Below are positions 24,412-33,536 of a stretch of DNA of 64,000 nt, in pieces. The stretch is from Stackebrandtia albiflava (GTDB taxonomy: Bacteria; Actinomycetota; Actinomycetes; Mycobacteriales; Micromonosporaceae): the NCBI RefSeq assembly GCF_007994225.1, contig NZ_VLLL01000006.1, positions 558,001 to 622,000 of the forward strand. The letters are read 5' to 3'. Position 1 is the first letter of the stretch; the number at the start of each line of letters is the position of its first letter. Made by a program: the position numbers and the translations under genes. The notes below the pieces were generated by a model that was given only the letters and a program-made list of their open reading frames with translations, did not search any database and was not told the origin of the DNA.

Positions 24412-25698
24412 TCACAGGGTGAGCCGCCAGGAGTCGATCCGGCCGGTGTCGCCGGGTCCGTGGTCCTGCACCGACAACCGCCACGAACCGTCGGCGGTCT
24501 CACCCGACAGGTTCACGCGGTAGGTGGCGTGGACGTCGTCGGCGCTGTCGTAGTCGTTGAAGTCGGCCACCGGGTAGGCGGTGCCGTCGGGGGCGAGCAG
24601 CCTGATCACGAGGTCGCCACGCCAGGTGTGGGTGATGTCGACGGTGACCGAGGCGGTGGCGGAACCGGAACGGCCGCAGGCCGACACGGTGGCGGGGGAG
24701 TACACGGTGGTGTGGTCGACGATGTTCACCGGTCCGGCGGACACGGCGGTGCACGGGTCGGCCGGCGGGGTCCCGTCGTCGTCCACCGCGAGCGTCCAGA
24801 CGGCGTGCGCGGTCGCGTCCGTCATCCGGTCGAGCGCGGTGACGTTGATGTTGCCCGGCAGGGAGTCGCAGGACGAGTGGTAGCAGGGGTCGAAGGACCT
24901 GCCCGCGGTGCCGCCCCACTTCGCGGCCTGCGCGGTCGTCTTACGGGCGGAGGCGCCGGTCGACAGGAAACTCGTGGGCACGCCGGCGTTGCGGAACGGC
25001 CCGTCGTCGCTGCAGCACTCGGTCATCTCCTCGGGGGCGGCGCCGACCGAGGTGAGGTATTCCCGGAACGGCGCGCTGTAGGCGCCGTTGATGTTGTCCA
25101 CGAAGTACCCGGCGTTGGAGCTGCCGACCATGTCGAGGTTCAGGTACGCCTCGATGCCGGAGACGCCGGTCGTGCGCACGTAGTGGTTGGAGCCGCGCAG
25201 GCCGGACTCCTCGTCCGCCCACCAGGCGAACCGCAGGTGCCTGGTGACGGTCGGGTCCTGCGCGGCGAGGGTCAGGGCGACCTCCAGCAGCGCGGCCGAA
25301 CCCGAGGCGTTGTCGTTGATGCCGGGACCCGACCTCACCCCGTCCAGGTGCGCGCCGAGCATGATGGTCTGGGAGGTGTCACCGCCCGGCCAGTCGGCGA
25401 TGATGTTCTGATCCTGTCCGTAGCAGCCGGTGCAGGTCTGCCGGGTGACGTCGAATCCGGCGGCCGTCAGTTCGGCGGCGACGTAGTCGGCGGACCGGTC
25501 GTATCCGGTGGTCCCGGCGGCGCGGTTGCCGCCGTTGGCGTCGGCGATCGACTGGAAGCGGGTCAGGTGGGCCTGTACCGCCGCCACGTCGATGTCGGGT
25601 GCGGCGGTGGTCGTCGCGGCGCTCGCCGCGCCGGCGGTGAGCAGTGAGGCGGCGAGTGCGACGGCGCCGGTGACGGCGAGGAGTGGTCGTCTGGACAT
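24412..25698 (-). CDS. Secreted M28 zinc aminopeptidase with P/Homo B domain
   Basis: The 428-residue exoenzyme has a Sec signal peptide (MSRRPLLAVTGAVALAASLL...ASA). The M28 catalytic domain has zinc ligands in LGAHLDGV and GINDNASG, the general-base Glu and a ligand Glu in ADEESG, LNLDMVG, and the last His in DPCYHSSCDS. From about residue 320 a proprotein-convertase P-like beta domain follows (SVTVDITHTWRGDLVIRLLAPDG to SGETADGSWRLSVQDHGPGDTGRI). It resembles the Streptomyces griseus aminopeptidase plus P domain. The ATG at 25696-25698 has GGAG five bases upstream. Confidence 0.93.
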   Translation of the reverse strand: MSRRPLLAVTGAVALAASLLTAGAASAATTTAAPDIDVAAVQAHLTRFQSIADANGGNRAAGTTGYDRSADYVAAELTAAGFDVTRQTCTGCYGQDQNIIADWPGGDTSQTIMLGAHLDGVRSGPGINDNASGSAALLEVALTLAAQDPTVTRHLRFAWWADEESGLRGSNHYVRTTGVSGIEAYLNLDMVGSSNAGYFVDNINGAYSAPFREYLTSVGAAPEEMTECCSDDGPFRNAGVPTSFLSTGASARKTTAQAAKWGGTAGRSFDPCYHSSCDSLPGNINVTALDRMTDATAHAVWTLAVDDDGTPPADPCTAVSAGPVNIVDHTTVYSPATVSACGRSGSATASVTVDITHTWRGDLVIRLLAPDGTAYPVADFNDYDSADDVHATYRVNLSGETADGSWRLSVQDHGPGDTGRIDSWRLTL

Positions 25699-25764
25699 TG
25701 ACGCTCCATGATGGTGAGTCGCTGTGCGCGTCACCGCTGTGACGCGCCGTGGCCGCAGAATACC

Positions 25765-25802
25765 GCTCTCCGTTATTGATTTACATATATAAATAAGGCA
25801 GT
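25765..25802 (-). promoter_or_regulatory. AT-rich promoter region of the aminopeptidase gene
   Basis: TTATTGATTTACATATATAAATAAGG at about 25773-25798 is one of the most AT-rich stretches in the window. It lies 75-100 bp upstream of the aminopeptidase start and about 165 bp upstream of the divergent gene at 25965. TATATAAAT could serve as a -10 on either strand. Confidence 0.45.
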
Positions 25803-25964
25803 AGTTCGGCGAATGTCCGTCCGTGATTCACCACGGTGGACCCCGCACTCTCAGGGCAGAAATCCGCAAGGCCGTGGGCGCCGTCGCCGCCGCCGGGCCG
25901 CTACCTTCGAAACGGACGCCGGACACCACCCGTGCGACACGGCGACCCCGGAAGGAGAGCCGAC

Positions 25965-26261
25965 GTGAGACTTTCAGCCGAGGAGATAGACGCGCTGGCG
26001 GACCTCGCCGACGCCGCCGCCGACGAGGTACGCGCCGCAGGCCGGTCCCTCGCCGCCGACCGGGCCGCACCACCACCCGGTCTCCACCTCACCGACGCCC
26101 TCACCGAGGTGACCGCACTGTGGGAGACCAAGGTCGCCCGCTGCGCGGCCGACTGGGACGCCTACCGCGACGCCCTGCGGTTCACCGCCGACCACGTCGT
26201 CGCCACCGACGAGGCCAACTCCTTCCGCTTCCCCACTCCGGAACAACTGGTGATCCGGTGA
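25965..26261 (+). CDS. Small helical ESX-like protein
   Basis: The 98-residue product is helical (RLSAEEIDALADLADAAADEV...LWETKVARCAADWDAYRDALRFTADHVV) and ends FPTPEQLVIR. Size and pattern fit the first protein of actinobacterial ESX-like effector cassettes. The GTG at 25965 has GGAG seven bases upstream. The longer frame from 25836 includes non-coding leader. Its TGA overlaps the ATG of the next gene by one base, so translation is coupled. Confidence 0.6.
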   Translation: MRLSAEEIDALADLADAAADEVRAAGRSLAADRAAPPPGLHLTDALTEVTALWETKVARCAADWDAYRDALRFTADHVVATDEANSFRFPTPEQLVIR

Positions 26262-26944
26262 TGGACTTCCCCCGGCTGCGCGACTGCGACCTCCAGGCTC
26301 TCGGCCGCGTCGTCGACCGGTGGACGACCGCCGTTCACCGGCTCCACGGCGCCCGCACCGACGGCGGCGACGTCGCCGTGGCCGTCACCCGCGCCACCTG
26401 GGAGGGCGAGGCCGCCGAGGTCGCGCAACGGCGCGTCGCCGCGCACGACGCGCAACTCGACGCCGCCGTCACCGAGGCCACCGCCGTCCGCGACGTCCTC
26501 GCCGACACGCTGTCACTGCTGGAGAAGGCGAAGGCCGGACTGACCGCCGTACTCGACGAGGTCGCCGCCGAACCGGCCCTCACCGTCACCGACACCGGCG
26601 AGGTCCGGCACCTCCCGCCTCCCGGCACCCCGACCACCCCGCACCACGAACTGCTCGCCGAACGCGCCGCACGACTCACCGAACTCGTCGCCGAGGCCGT
26701 CACCGAGGCCACCGAGGCCGACGACAACGCCGCGATCGCCCTACGATGGACGGTCGGAATCGGCGTACCCGGCGACGGATTCCGTTCCGCGCCGGTCGGC
26801 CTCGCCGCCGCCGACCTGCTCAGGCGCCACGGCGCCGACCCCGCCGCGATCGGCGACACCCCGCTCACCACGGCGGAACTGGCGGCCCTGCGCGCCATCG
26901 CGGTCCGCGACCACGTCGGTGACGTCGCCACCGGGACCGGCTGA
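26261..26944 (+). CDS. WXG100-like helical protein
   Basis: The 227-residue product begins MDFPRLRDCDLQALGRVVDRW. Its central WEG (ATWEGEAAEVAQRR, about 45-58) between long helices is the WXG100 hallmark. A helical extension (AVRDVLADTLSLLEKAKAGL, LLAERAARLTELVAEAVTEA) and a C-terminal GIGVPGDGFRSAPVG segment follow. This is the pattern of N-terminal targeting domains of type VII effectors or their partners. It shares its first base with the preceding stop codon. Exact role unknown. Confidence 0.6.
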   Translation: MDFPRLRDCDLQALGRVVDRWTTAVHRLHGARTDGGDVAVAVTRATWEGEAAEVAQRRVAAHDAQLDAAVTEATAVRDVLADTLSLLEKAKAGLTAVLDEVAAEPALTVTDTGEVRHLPPPGTPTTPHHELLAERAARLTELVAEAVTEATEADDNAAIALRWTVGIGVPGDGFRSAPVGLAAADLLRRHGADPAAIGDTPLTTAELAALRAIAVRDHVGDVATGTG

Positions 26945-27066
26945 CCACGACACCCGCCGATGTCACGCCGCGTCACCTCCCGTGGCCGCATTCGGATCTG
27001 GACCGGGGTGGCGCGGGTCTGATTGAATCGCCGCGACAGTGGTGCCCTCTACTGCGGAAGTGCCCG

Positions 27067-27369
27067 ATGGAAAACGACCTACCCCTCATGCGCCGGTGCG
27101 GCGGCGACGTCGCCGACTGCGGCGGCCGTATCCGACGACACCTCGAAGACAACACCGACAGACTCGACATCACCGACAACCCCGGCTTCGACACGGTCAC
27201 CGCCCTCTCGACCGTGAGCGAGGAATGGCGCAACCAGGTGACCGGATTCGGGCGGCGACTCGGCGACATCGGCCGCGTCGTCCGCCTCACGGCGGACGAA
27301 CTCGACGGCCAGGACGTCGACAACGGAGCCGCCATCGACCGGCACGCCTCACCACCCCCCATCGTCTGA
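27067..27369 (+). CDS. WXG100-type small protein
   Basis: The 100-residue product has two helices around a Trp (STVSEEWRNQVTGFGRRLGDIGRVVRLTADEL), matching the excreted virulence factor EspC-like / WXG100 pattern in Actinobacteria. The ATG has GGAAG upstream. It ends 16 bp before the DUF1023 hydrolase gene and is likely co-transcribed with it. It may act as a secretion partner for the hydrolase, an inference from context. Confidence 0.6.
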   Translation: MENDLPLMRRCGGDVADCGGRIRRHLEDNTDRLDITDNPGFDTVTALSTVSEEWRNQVTGFGRRLGDIGRVVRLTADELDGQDVDNGAAIDRHASPPPIV

Positions 27370-27385
27370 TCCCAGGAGCCCGCCC

Positions 27386-28990
27386 GTGGTCAGCTTCACC
27401 GATCTCAAATCCGCCGTACCCGAAAGGATCCGCGACGCCGCCACCGCGTTCAGCGGACTGTCCGGCAACCTCGACCAGCAGCTCGACCCGCTGCGCACCG
27501 CCGGAACCGGCATCCGCGACGCCTGGACCGGGCCGGACGAGGTGGGCGGCACCGCCGCCGTCTCCGTCCTGCGCGACCAGCACCGCCGCGCCTCCATCGC
27601 CCAGGCCGACCTGGCCAGTATCTCCGGAGAACTGTCCACACTGGCCGACACGGTCGAACTCGCCAAGTCGGACCTCCTCCAGGCGTTGGAGGACGCGAAG
27701 GGGTTCGCGCTGGTGGCCGAGGACGGTTCCTCCATCCGCCTCGACATGGCGCGGCTGCGCGCCGACGGTGTGGACCCCTCCGACGTCAAGCACTACATGA
27801 CGTCGCTGCGCGGCATCGCCGACCGGATCGCCGACGCGGTACGCAAGGCCACCGAGGCCGACCAGACCGCGAAGGCGCGTATCGCGCTGCTCGTGCCCAC
27901 CCTGACCGGTCAGCCACCGGACGCGGCGGACGTGCCGGAGCCCGAATCCGACTGGACACCGCAGGAGGTCCACGACTGGTGGCTCGGCCTGACGGCGGCG
28001 CAACGCCAGAGCCTGCTGATGCACCGGCCCGAACTGATCGGCCCGCTCGACGGCGTGCCCACCGTCTACCGCGACGTCGCCAACCGCTCCCTACTGCTGG
28101 ACCAGATCGCCGACGTCCAGTCCCAGCTCGCCGCCGACCCCGACGACAAGCGCCTCCAGGGCATCCTCGAAGGACTCCAAGAGATACAGGACCGGCTGGA
28201 CCGCGATTCCGGCGGCGCCGGATACGACGACCGGGCGTACCTGCTGCTGATCGACTCCTCCGGCGACGGTCAGGCGGTGGTCGCGGTCGGCAACCCCGAC
28301 GAGGCCGACAACGTCGTGACCATGGTCCCCGGCACCGGCACCGACCTGTCCAACGTCACGGGCAACATCTCCCGGGTCGACCGGATGGTGTCGGACGCCA
28401 ACCTGCGGGACCCGGACTCCACGGCCGGGATCCTGTGGTTCGGGTACGACGCGCCCGACACCATCGCGCACGCCGCGCTCCCCGGCTACGCCGAGGACGC
28501 CGAGACCGCGTTGCGACGTTTCACCGAGGGGATGGAGGCCGTCCAGGGCGGCCCCGACGAGGTCCGCAACACGATGCTCGGCCACTCCTACGGCAGCACC
28601 GTCGTCGGCCACGCCGCTGAGGGCGGCGACGGGGTCCGCACCGACCAGATCATCCTGGTCGCCAGCCCCGGAGTCGGTACCCCGCACGCCTCCGACCTCC
28701 AGATCGGCGCCGAGAACGTGTACGCGACCACCGCGCCGAACGACCTCATCCACGTCGTCCCGGACGCGTCGTGGGCGCACGACACCGCACCGGTGATGGA
28801 GAGCTTCGGCGCCCAGGTGTTCGAGTCGCCCCCGCACGAGGACGGCCGGATCGCGGCGCACAGCGGCTACTGGGACGACGGCAATCCGGCCAGGGACGCG
28901 TTCGCGATGATCGTCACCGGTGACGGCGACGACGTCCCCCGCGTCGACTACCACGAACGCTGGTACCAGAAGTGGCCGTGGGAGTGGTGA
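27386..28990 (+). CDS. DUF1023 alpha/beta hydrolase with N-terminal helical (ESX-like) domain
   Basis: The 534-residue product has an N-terminal helical domain (about 1-190) with AWTGPDEVGGTAA and long coiled helices, typical of type VII-associated proteins. The DUF1023 alpha/beta hydrolase domain (about 240-530) has DDRAYLLLIDSSGDGQAVVAVGNPDEADNVVTMVPGTGT. It also has the nucleophile elbow GHSYGST, with an acid and a His plausibly in DASWAHD and RIAAHSGYW. Lipase or esterase activity is predicted. The GTG at 27386 has GGAG nine bases upstream. It is the largest member of the 25.9-29.6 kb cassette and the probable effector or enzyme. Confidence 0.82.
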   Translation: MVSFTDLKSAVPERIRDAATAFSGLSGNLDQQLDPLRTAGTGIRDAWTGPDEVGGTAAVSVLRDQHRRASIAQADLASISGELSTLADTVELAKSDLLQALEDAKGFALVAEDGSSIRLDMARLRADGVDPSDVKHYMTSLRGIADRIADAVRKATEADQTAKARIALLVPTLTGQPPDAADVPEPESDWTPQEVHDWWLGLTAAQRQSLLMHRPELIGPLDGVPTVYRDVANRSLLLDQIADVQSQLAADPDDKRLQGILEGLQEIQDRLDRDSGGAGYDDRAYLLLIDSSGDGQAVVAVGNPDEADNVVTMVPGTGTDLSNVTGNISRVDRMVSDANLRDPDSTAGILWFGYDAPDTIAHAALPGYAEDAETALRRFTEGMEAVQGGPDEVRNTMLGHSYGSTVVGHAAEGGDGVRTDQIILVASPGVGTPHASDLQIGAENVYATTAPNDLIHVVPDASWAHDTAPVMESFGAQVFESPPHEDGRIAAHSGYWDDGNPARDAFAMIVTGDGDDVPRVDYHERWYQKWPWEW

Positions 28991-29146
28991 CCCGCGCGGG
29001 GCGTGCCACGCGGGCGGGTTGTCCACCGACGGCCCGGAACGGGTAACACCGGACGGTACCCGTGTCGTCACCGATGACGGGCGGCGCCGGTCCGAGCCGT
29101 GACGGCCCCGGACCGGCGCCCCCACCGCACCGCCGAAGGGAACACC

Positions 29147-29638
29147 ATGAGCGAGCCGACGTCCGACCTCGACGAACGACAGGCATACGACCGGGCCGAA
29201 GAGCACCTGCGCCTGGTCGCCGACGTACTGCGACCGCCGTTCGGCGTCACGCCGGGACTGCGGAACTCGCTGGCCTACCACGACGTGAACGGCAGGCCGA
29301 CCGATCTGACCAACGTGGAGGTCAACTACCTGCTGGTGCATCCCGGTGAGGCCGCCGCGGACCGGATCGACGACGCGGTCGCGGCCGACCGCGCCGCCGC
29401 GCTGCTCGCGGACAACTCCCGGGTCTTCGGCCAGTTGGAGGCGCTGTGGCTGGAACGCGGCTACGAGGTGGTGACCCGTACCGTCGACCAGCCCCACCGG
29501 GTGCTCCGGGTCAGGCACCCCGACGACGGCTTCACCGTGGCGCTCAAACAGGGGAGACAGGGGAACCTGTGGCTCACCGCGTCGTCGCCACCGGTCACGC
29601 GGACGGGCGGGCCGCCGCCGGCACCGGCGCTGACGTGA
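29147..29638 (+). CDS. Hypothetical protein following DUF1023 hydrolase
   Basis: The 163-residue product begins MSEPTSDLDERQAYDRAEEHLRLVADVLRPP and is soluble, with a mixed alpha/beta pattern (RVLRVRHPDDGFTVALKQG, NLWLTASSPP). GAAGGG lies upstream of the ATG. The gap of 156 bp from the hydrolase has no visible gene. Its position after the hydrolase would suit a partner or immunity-type protein, but no family was recognised and that role is speculative. Confidence 0.55.
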   Translation: MSEPTSDLDERQAYDRAEEHLRLVADVLRPPFGVTPGLRNSLAYHDVNGRPTDLTNVEVNYLLVHPGEAAADRIDDAVAADRAAALLADNSRVFGQLEALWLERGYEVVTRTVDQPHRVLRVRHPDDGFTVALKQGRQGNLWLTASSPPVTRTGGPPPAPALT

Positions 29639-29787
29639 CACGTCACGCGGCATGAACCCGCCCGCCCGCCGGTGCGTCCACAGTGCCCGTCCGGGGCGCG
29701 ACGCCGGTCCACCCGGCCCCGGGCTCCCGTGCCGGGCCGTGACCGGGACGTCGCCGGACGCGGCGCCGCGCGTGCGATGATCACCGC

Positions 29788-30495
29788 GTGACAGCTCATA
29801 TCTCCGCCCAGCCGGGCGACATCGCAGAGACCGTGCTCATGCCCGGTGACCCGTTGCGCGCCAAGTGGATCGCCGAGACCTACCTGACCGACCCGGTCTG
29901 CTACTCCTCGGTGCGCAACATGTACGGCTTCACCGGTGACTACCGGGGGCACCGGATCTCGGTGCAGGGATCGGGCATGGGCATGCCGTCCGCCTCGATC
30001 TACACGCACGAGCTGCTCGCCGAGTACGGCGTCAAGACGGTCGTACGGGTCGGAAGCGCCGGCGCCATCACCGAGCGGCTCGCGCTGCGCGACGTGGTCG
30101 CGGGCATCGGTGCCGCCAGCGACTCCAACATGAACCGCATCCGCTTCGACGGGATCGTCGACTACGCCCCGGTGGCGGACTTCGGCCTGCTCCGCGACGC
30201 CGTGGACGTCGCCGCCGAGCAGGGCGTGACCGCGCACGTCGGCCAACTGCTCTCCTCCGACGTGTTCTACACCGACCGTCCCGACATGTACCAGCGTCTC
30301 GCCGGGTACGGCGTGCTGGCCGTGGAGATGGAGGCGGCGGCGATGTACACCCTGGCCGCGAAGTTCGGCGCCCGGGCACTGGCGCTGGTCACGATCAGCG
30401 ACCACCTCGTCCACGAGACCCACCTGTCCAGTGAGGAACGCCAGAGTTCCTTCGCGGAGATGGTGGAGATCGCCCTGGCGGCCGTCACCCGTTGA
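29788..30495 (+). CDS. deoD: Purine nucleoside phosphorylase (DeoD type)
   Basis: The 235-residue enzyme cleaves purine nucleosides with phosphate to base and (deoxy)ribose-1-phosphate. The hexameric DeoD family signature is present: MPGDPLRAKWIAETYL, GMGMPSASIYTHEL, VRVGSAGAI, the purine-binding VLAVEMEAAAMYTLA and the catalytic Asp in TISDHLV. Length is typical. The GTG at 29788 shows no Shine-Dalgarno, so a leaderless mRNA is likely. Confidence 0.95.
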   Translation: MTAHISAQPGDIAETVLMPGDPLRAKWIAETYLTDPVCYSSVRNMYGFTGDYRGHRISVQGSGMGMPSASIYTHELLAEYGVKTVVRVGSAGAITERLALRDVVAGIGAASDSNMNRIRFDGIVDYAPVADFGLLRDAVDVAAEQGVTAHVGQLLSSDVFYTDRPDMYQRLAGYGVLAVEMEAAAMYTLAAKFGARALALVTISDHLVHETHLSSEERQSSFAEMVEIALAAVTR

Positions 30496-30530
30496 CGTCC
30501 CGGGGTGGACGGCGTCCATATCCTGCTGAC

Positions 30531-31379
30531 GTGACCCACCCCGCTTCCGCCCCTCCCGCTCCACCCGCCGCCACGCGCCGGTCGGGGCGGGGGATCGCCG
30601 CCGGCCTCGCCCTCGCCGTCGCGGCCGGTGTCGTCGGCTACGGCCTGTTCACCGTTTCCCCGGCACCGGCCGTCGGTGCCCTGACCCCACCGCCGATGGA
30701 CGAGGGCATCACCGGTCACGACTTCACGAACGCGACCCTTCAGCCGTTCGGCTCGCCGGATCCGGTCACGCTGGTGGACGGTGTCGCGTTGAACCCGGGT
30801 ATGGAGGAGATCGGCGTCGGCTACCACATCGCGCAGGGGCCGGTGTTCGCCGACATCGACGCGGACGCCGACCTGGACGCCGCGATGCTGATGATGTGGT
30901 CACCGGCCGCGGGAGCCACCACATACTCCCTGTACGTGTGGACATGGGACGACGGCGCCGTCGCCCAGGTGCCGCGGCAGCTCGATCCGGGTTACCGGGG
31001 GCTGCTGACCGACCTGGCGGCGACCGGCACGGCGTTCACCGTCGCGCGCACCATGCACGCGGACCTGTCGGGCCACGAGCAGACCGACACCGTGACGGTG
31101 GGGCTGTCCGGCGAGGACCTGGTCCTGACCGATCCGATGTCGGCCGTCGCACCGTGCCTGACCGACCCGGCGGGGCCTCCCGGTGCGGCCGTCGCCGAGA
31201 ACGTGCCGCCGTTGACCGCTCCGCACGCCGAGGCCGCTCCCGCCGACGTGCCGCGCGACGCCGCGGTGACCACTGTGGAGTCGGATTACGACGGTGACGG
31301 CTGGGTCGTCGCGGCGATCCGGTCGGGCGACGTCGTCCACGCCTGCGGCTGGGTGCCGATCGCGGCCGTCGGAAACTAG
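30531..31379 (+). CDS. Membrane-anchored protein with DxDxDxDLDA calcium-like loop (copy 1)
   Basis: The 282-residue product has a Pro-rich N-terminus and one membrane helix (GIAAGLALAVAAGVVGYGLF). The extracytoplasmic domain has FADIDADADLDAAML, a VCBS/FG-GAP-like calcium-binding loop, followed by YSLYVWTWDDG. It shares the order MDEGI--DF, a VDID/ADID loop, LYVW-W-DG, the C-terminal region and a final SCGWV or ACGWV with the next gene, so the two are tandem paralogues. The GTG at 30531 has TATCCT about eight bases upstream (leaderless). Function unknown. Confidence 0.65.
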   Translation: MTHPASAPPAPPAATRRSGRGIAAGLALAVAAGVVGYGLFTVSPAPAVGALTPPPMDEGITGHDFTNATLQPFGSPDPVTLVDGVALNPGMEEIGVGYHIAQGPVFADIDADADLDAAMLMMWSPAAGATTYSLYVWTWDDGAVAQVPRQLDPGYRGLLTDLAATGTAFTVARTMHADLSGHEQTDTVTVGLSGEDLVLTDPMSAVAPCLTDPAGPPGAAVAENVPPLTAPHAEAAPADVPRDAAVTTVESDYDGDGWVVAAIRSGDVVHACGWVPIAAVGN

Positions 31380-31459
31380 CCGAGCAGGTCCCTTGAGGAC
31401 CGGTCGGTCTGGCCGTGAAGGGCGGTCGGCGGTGGCGTCCGCTCGATAGATTGGCGGGC

Positions 31460-32413
31460 ATGGAGTCCCGACGCCCACCTGATCCGGACCGGATGCGCGA
31501 CGTGGTCGTCGCCACCAACATCGGCGTCTCCACGGCCGCCACCGCCGGTGCCGCGGCGGCCTCGGCCGTGCTCGCCGCCAAGACGACCACCACCACCGCC
31601 ACCGGCGGCCTGTGGTTCAAGGTCCTCGCGGGGGCGGTCGGTGTCGTCGTGACCGGTGCCGCCGTGACGGCGGTGATCGCCCTCTCCGGGGGCGGTGCCG
31701 GCCAGACCGCGGTGTTGACGGTGACGCCGATGGACGAGGGCATCCGGGACTTCGAGTTCGTCGGTGCCGAGTTCCGGTCGGTCGACGGCAGGACCACGGA
31801 ACTGATCACCGAACAGGAGGTCATGGAGGGCAACACCGGCACCGCGACCGACATCCCCTACTTCGTGCGGGGCGAACCGCAGTACGTGGACATCGACTCC
31901 GACAACGACCTGGACGCCGCGATCCTCATCTCCGTCGTCGCCGGCGGCTCCACGCCACAGCTGTACGTGTGGCTTTGGGAGGACGGGAAGGCCGTGCAGG
32001 CGAAGTACCCGGCGGCCGTCACCGAGGACTGCGGCGACCACGTCGAGGCGTTCCGGCCGGTCGTCGGCGCGCTGGAGGTCGACCTGACGACCGGCGCGCG
32101 GTGCGAACCGGATGCCCGGTTGCAGTCGCAGACGTACCGGGTCACCGTCGTCGACGGGTACCCGGTGAGGACCACACCCGGGTTCGGATCCGTCGACACC
32201 TGCGATCCCGCGATTCGGCCGGTCGTCGGCGACTGGGAGGGCGAACCGCCGCTGGTCGCGCCCGCCACCGACGCCCCCGGGGTCGCCGAGGCCGCCGACA
32301 TCCAGCGGGTCGAACTGCTCAGCCGGCAGCCTCATTACGCCCCGGACTGGCAGCTCGCCCGGGTCACCCTCACCGACGGCGCACAGTCCTGCGGTTGGGT
32401 CCGACCGGGCTGA
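31460..32413 (+). CDS. Membrane-anchored protein with DxDxDxDLDA calcium-like loop (copy 2)
   Basis: The 317-residue product has a Thr/Ala-rich segment and a membrane helix (VLAGAVGVVVTGAAVTAVIAL). Its extracytoplasmic domain is paralogous to the preceding gene (MDEGIRDFEF, YVDIDSDNDLDAAIL, LYVWLWEDGKAV, final SCGWVRPG). TAGATT about ten bases before the ATG at 31460 fits a leaderless start. A second Cys pair (ARCEPDARL, VDTCDPAI) is specific to this copy. Function unknown. Confidence 0.65.
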   Translation: MESRRPPDPDRMRDVVVATNIGVSTAATAGAAAASAVLAAKTTTTTATGGLWFKVLAGAVGVVVTGAAVTAVIALSGGGAGQTAVLTVTPMDEGIRDFEFVGAEFRSVDGRTTELITEQEVMEGNTGTATDIPYFVRGEPQYVDIDSDNDLDAAILISVVAGGSTPQLYVWLWEDGKAVQAKYPAAVTEDCGDHVEAFRPVVGALEVDLTTGARCEPDARLQSQTYRVTVVDGYPVRTTPGFGSVDTCDPAIRPVVGDWEGEPPLVAPATDAPGVAEAADIQRVELLSRQPHYAPDWQLARVTLTDGAQSCGWVRPG

Positions 32414-32450
32414 GGCGCCCGTTCACGCCGTGGTGGCCGCCCGACGCCCG

Positions 32451-33536
32451 TCAGGCCGACCGGTACTCGCCGACCATCCGGACCTCGCCGCGACCCCCGA
32501 CGATCTCACCCGCGACCCACGCGGTCACGTCGCGCGCCGTCAGCAACGCCAGCGTCCGGTCCACCTGGTCTCCCGGGACCACGGCGGCCATGCCCATGCC
32601 CATGTTGAAGGTGCGTTCCATCTCCTCGCCGGCGATGCGGCCGGTCTCGGCGACCAGGTCGAACACCGGCTGCGGCCGCCAACTCGCCCGGTCCACGACC
32701 GCGTCCAGGTGCGACGGGAGGACCCTGACGATGTTGCCGGGCACGCCGCCACCGGTGATGTGCGCGAGCGCGTGCACGTCGCACTCGGCGATCATCGCGA
32801 GGCAGTCCTTGGCGTAGATCTTGGTCGGGGTGAGCAGTTCCTCCCCCAGGGTGCGCTGCCGGCCGAACTCGGGGACCTCGGTGTCCAGGGTCAGCCGCGG
32901 CGCGCCCAACAGCACGTGGCGCACCAGCGAGTAGCCGTTGGAGTGCAGCCCCGACGAGGCCAGGCCGATCACGACGTCCCCCGCCTCGACCTTCTCCGGC
33001 CCCAGCAGTGCGTCGGCCTCGACCACGCCGACACCGGTCGCGGACACGTCGTAGTCGTCGGGGCGCATGACACCGGGGTGCTCGGCGATCTCGCCGCCGA
33101 CCAGGGCGCAGCCCGCGTAACGGCACCCGTCGGTGATTCCCGCGCCGATGTCGGCGATGCGTTCGGGCACCACCTGTCCGCAGGCGATGTAGTCGAGCAG
33201 GAACAGCGGCTCCGCGCCACAGACGACCAGGTCGTCGACGACCATGGCCACCAGGTCGATGCCGACGGTGTCGTGGATGTCGAGCTGCTGGGCGATCACG
33301 AGCTTCGTGCCGACGCCGTCGGTGGAGGACGCCAGCAGCGGCTGACGGTACTTGTTGACGTCGAGGGCGAACAGGCCCGCGAACCCGCCGATCCCGCCGA
33401 CGACCTCCGGACGGGTCGTCTTGCGGATCTTGCCCTTGAGGGCCTCGACCGCCCGGTCGCCCGCGTCGATGTCGACACCGGCGTCCTTGTAGGACGAGCC
33501 GCCGCGCCACGGCGTGACTTTCCGTTCGGTGGTCAT
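32451..33536 (-). CDS. purM: Phosphoribosylformylglycinamidine cyclo-ligase (AIR synthetase)
   Basis: The 361-residue enzyme closes the imidazole ring of aminoimidazole ribonucleotide using ATP. Family landmarks are SSYKDAGVDIDAGD, the conserved LLASSTDGVGTKLVIA, DLVVCGAEPLFLLDY, ALVGGEIAEHPG and HITGGGVPGNIVR. The ATG at 33534-33536 overlaps the purF stop codon (ATGA), so the two are translationally coupled. GGAAGAGG lies upstream inside purF. The 5' extension to 33827 is antisense frame noise. Confidence 0.97.
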   Translation of the reverse strand: MTTERKVTPWRGGSSYKDAGVDIDAGDRAVEALKGKIRKTTRPEVVGGIGGFAGLFALDVNKYRQPLLASSTDGVGTKLVIAQQLDIHDTVGIDLVAMVVDDLVVCGAEPLFLLDYIACGQVVPERIADIGAGITDGCRYAGCALVGGEIAEHPGVMRPDDYDVSATGVGVVEADALLGPEKVEAGDVVIGLASSGLHSNGYSLVRHVLLGAPRLTLDTEVPEFGRQRTLGEELLTPTKIYAKDCLAMIAECDVHALAHITGGGVPGNIVRVLPSHLDAVVDRASWRPQPVFDLVAETGRIAGEEMERTFNMGMGMAAVVPGDQVDRTLALLTARDVTAWVAGEIVGGRGEVRMVGEYRSA

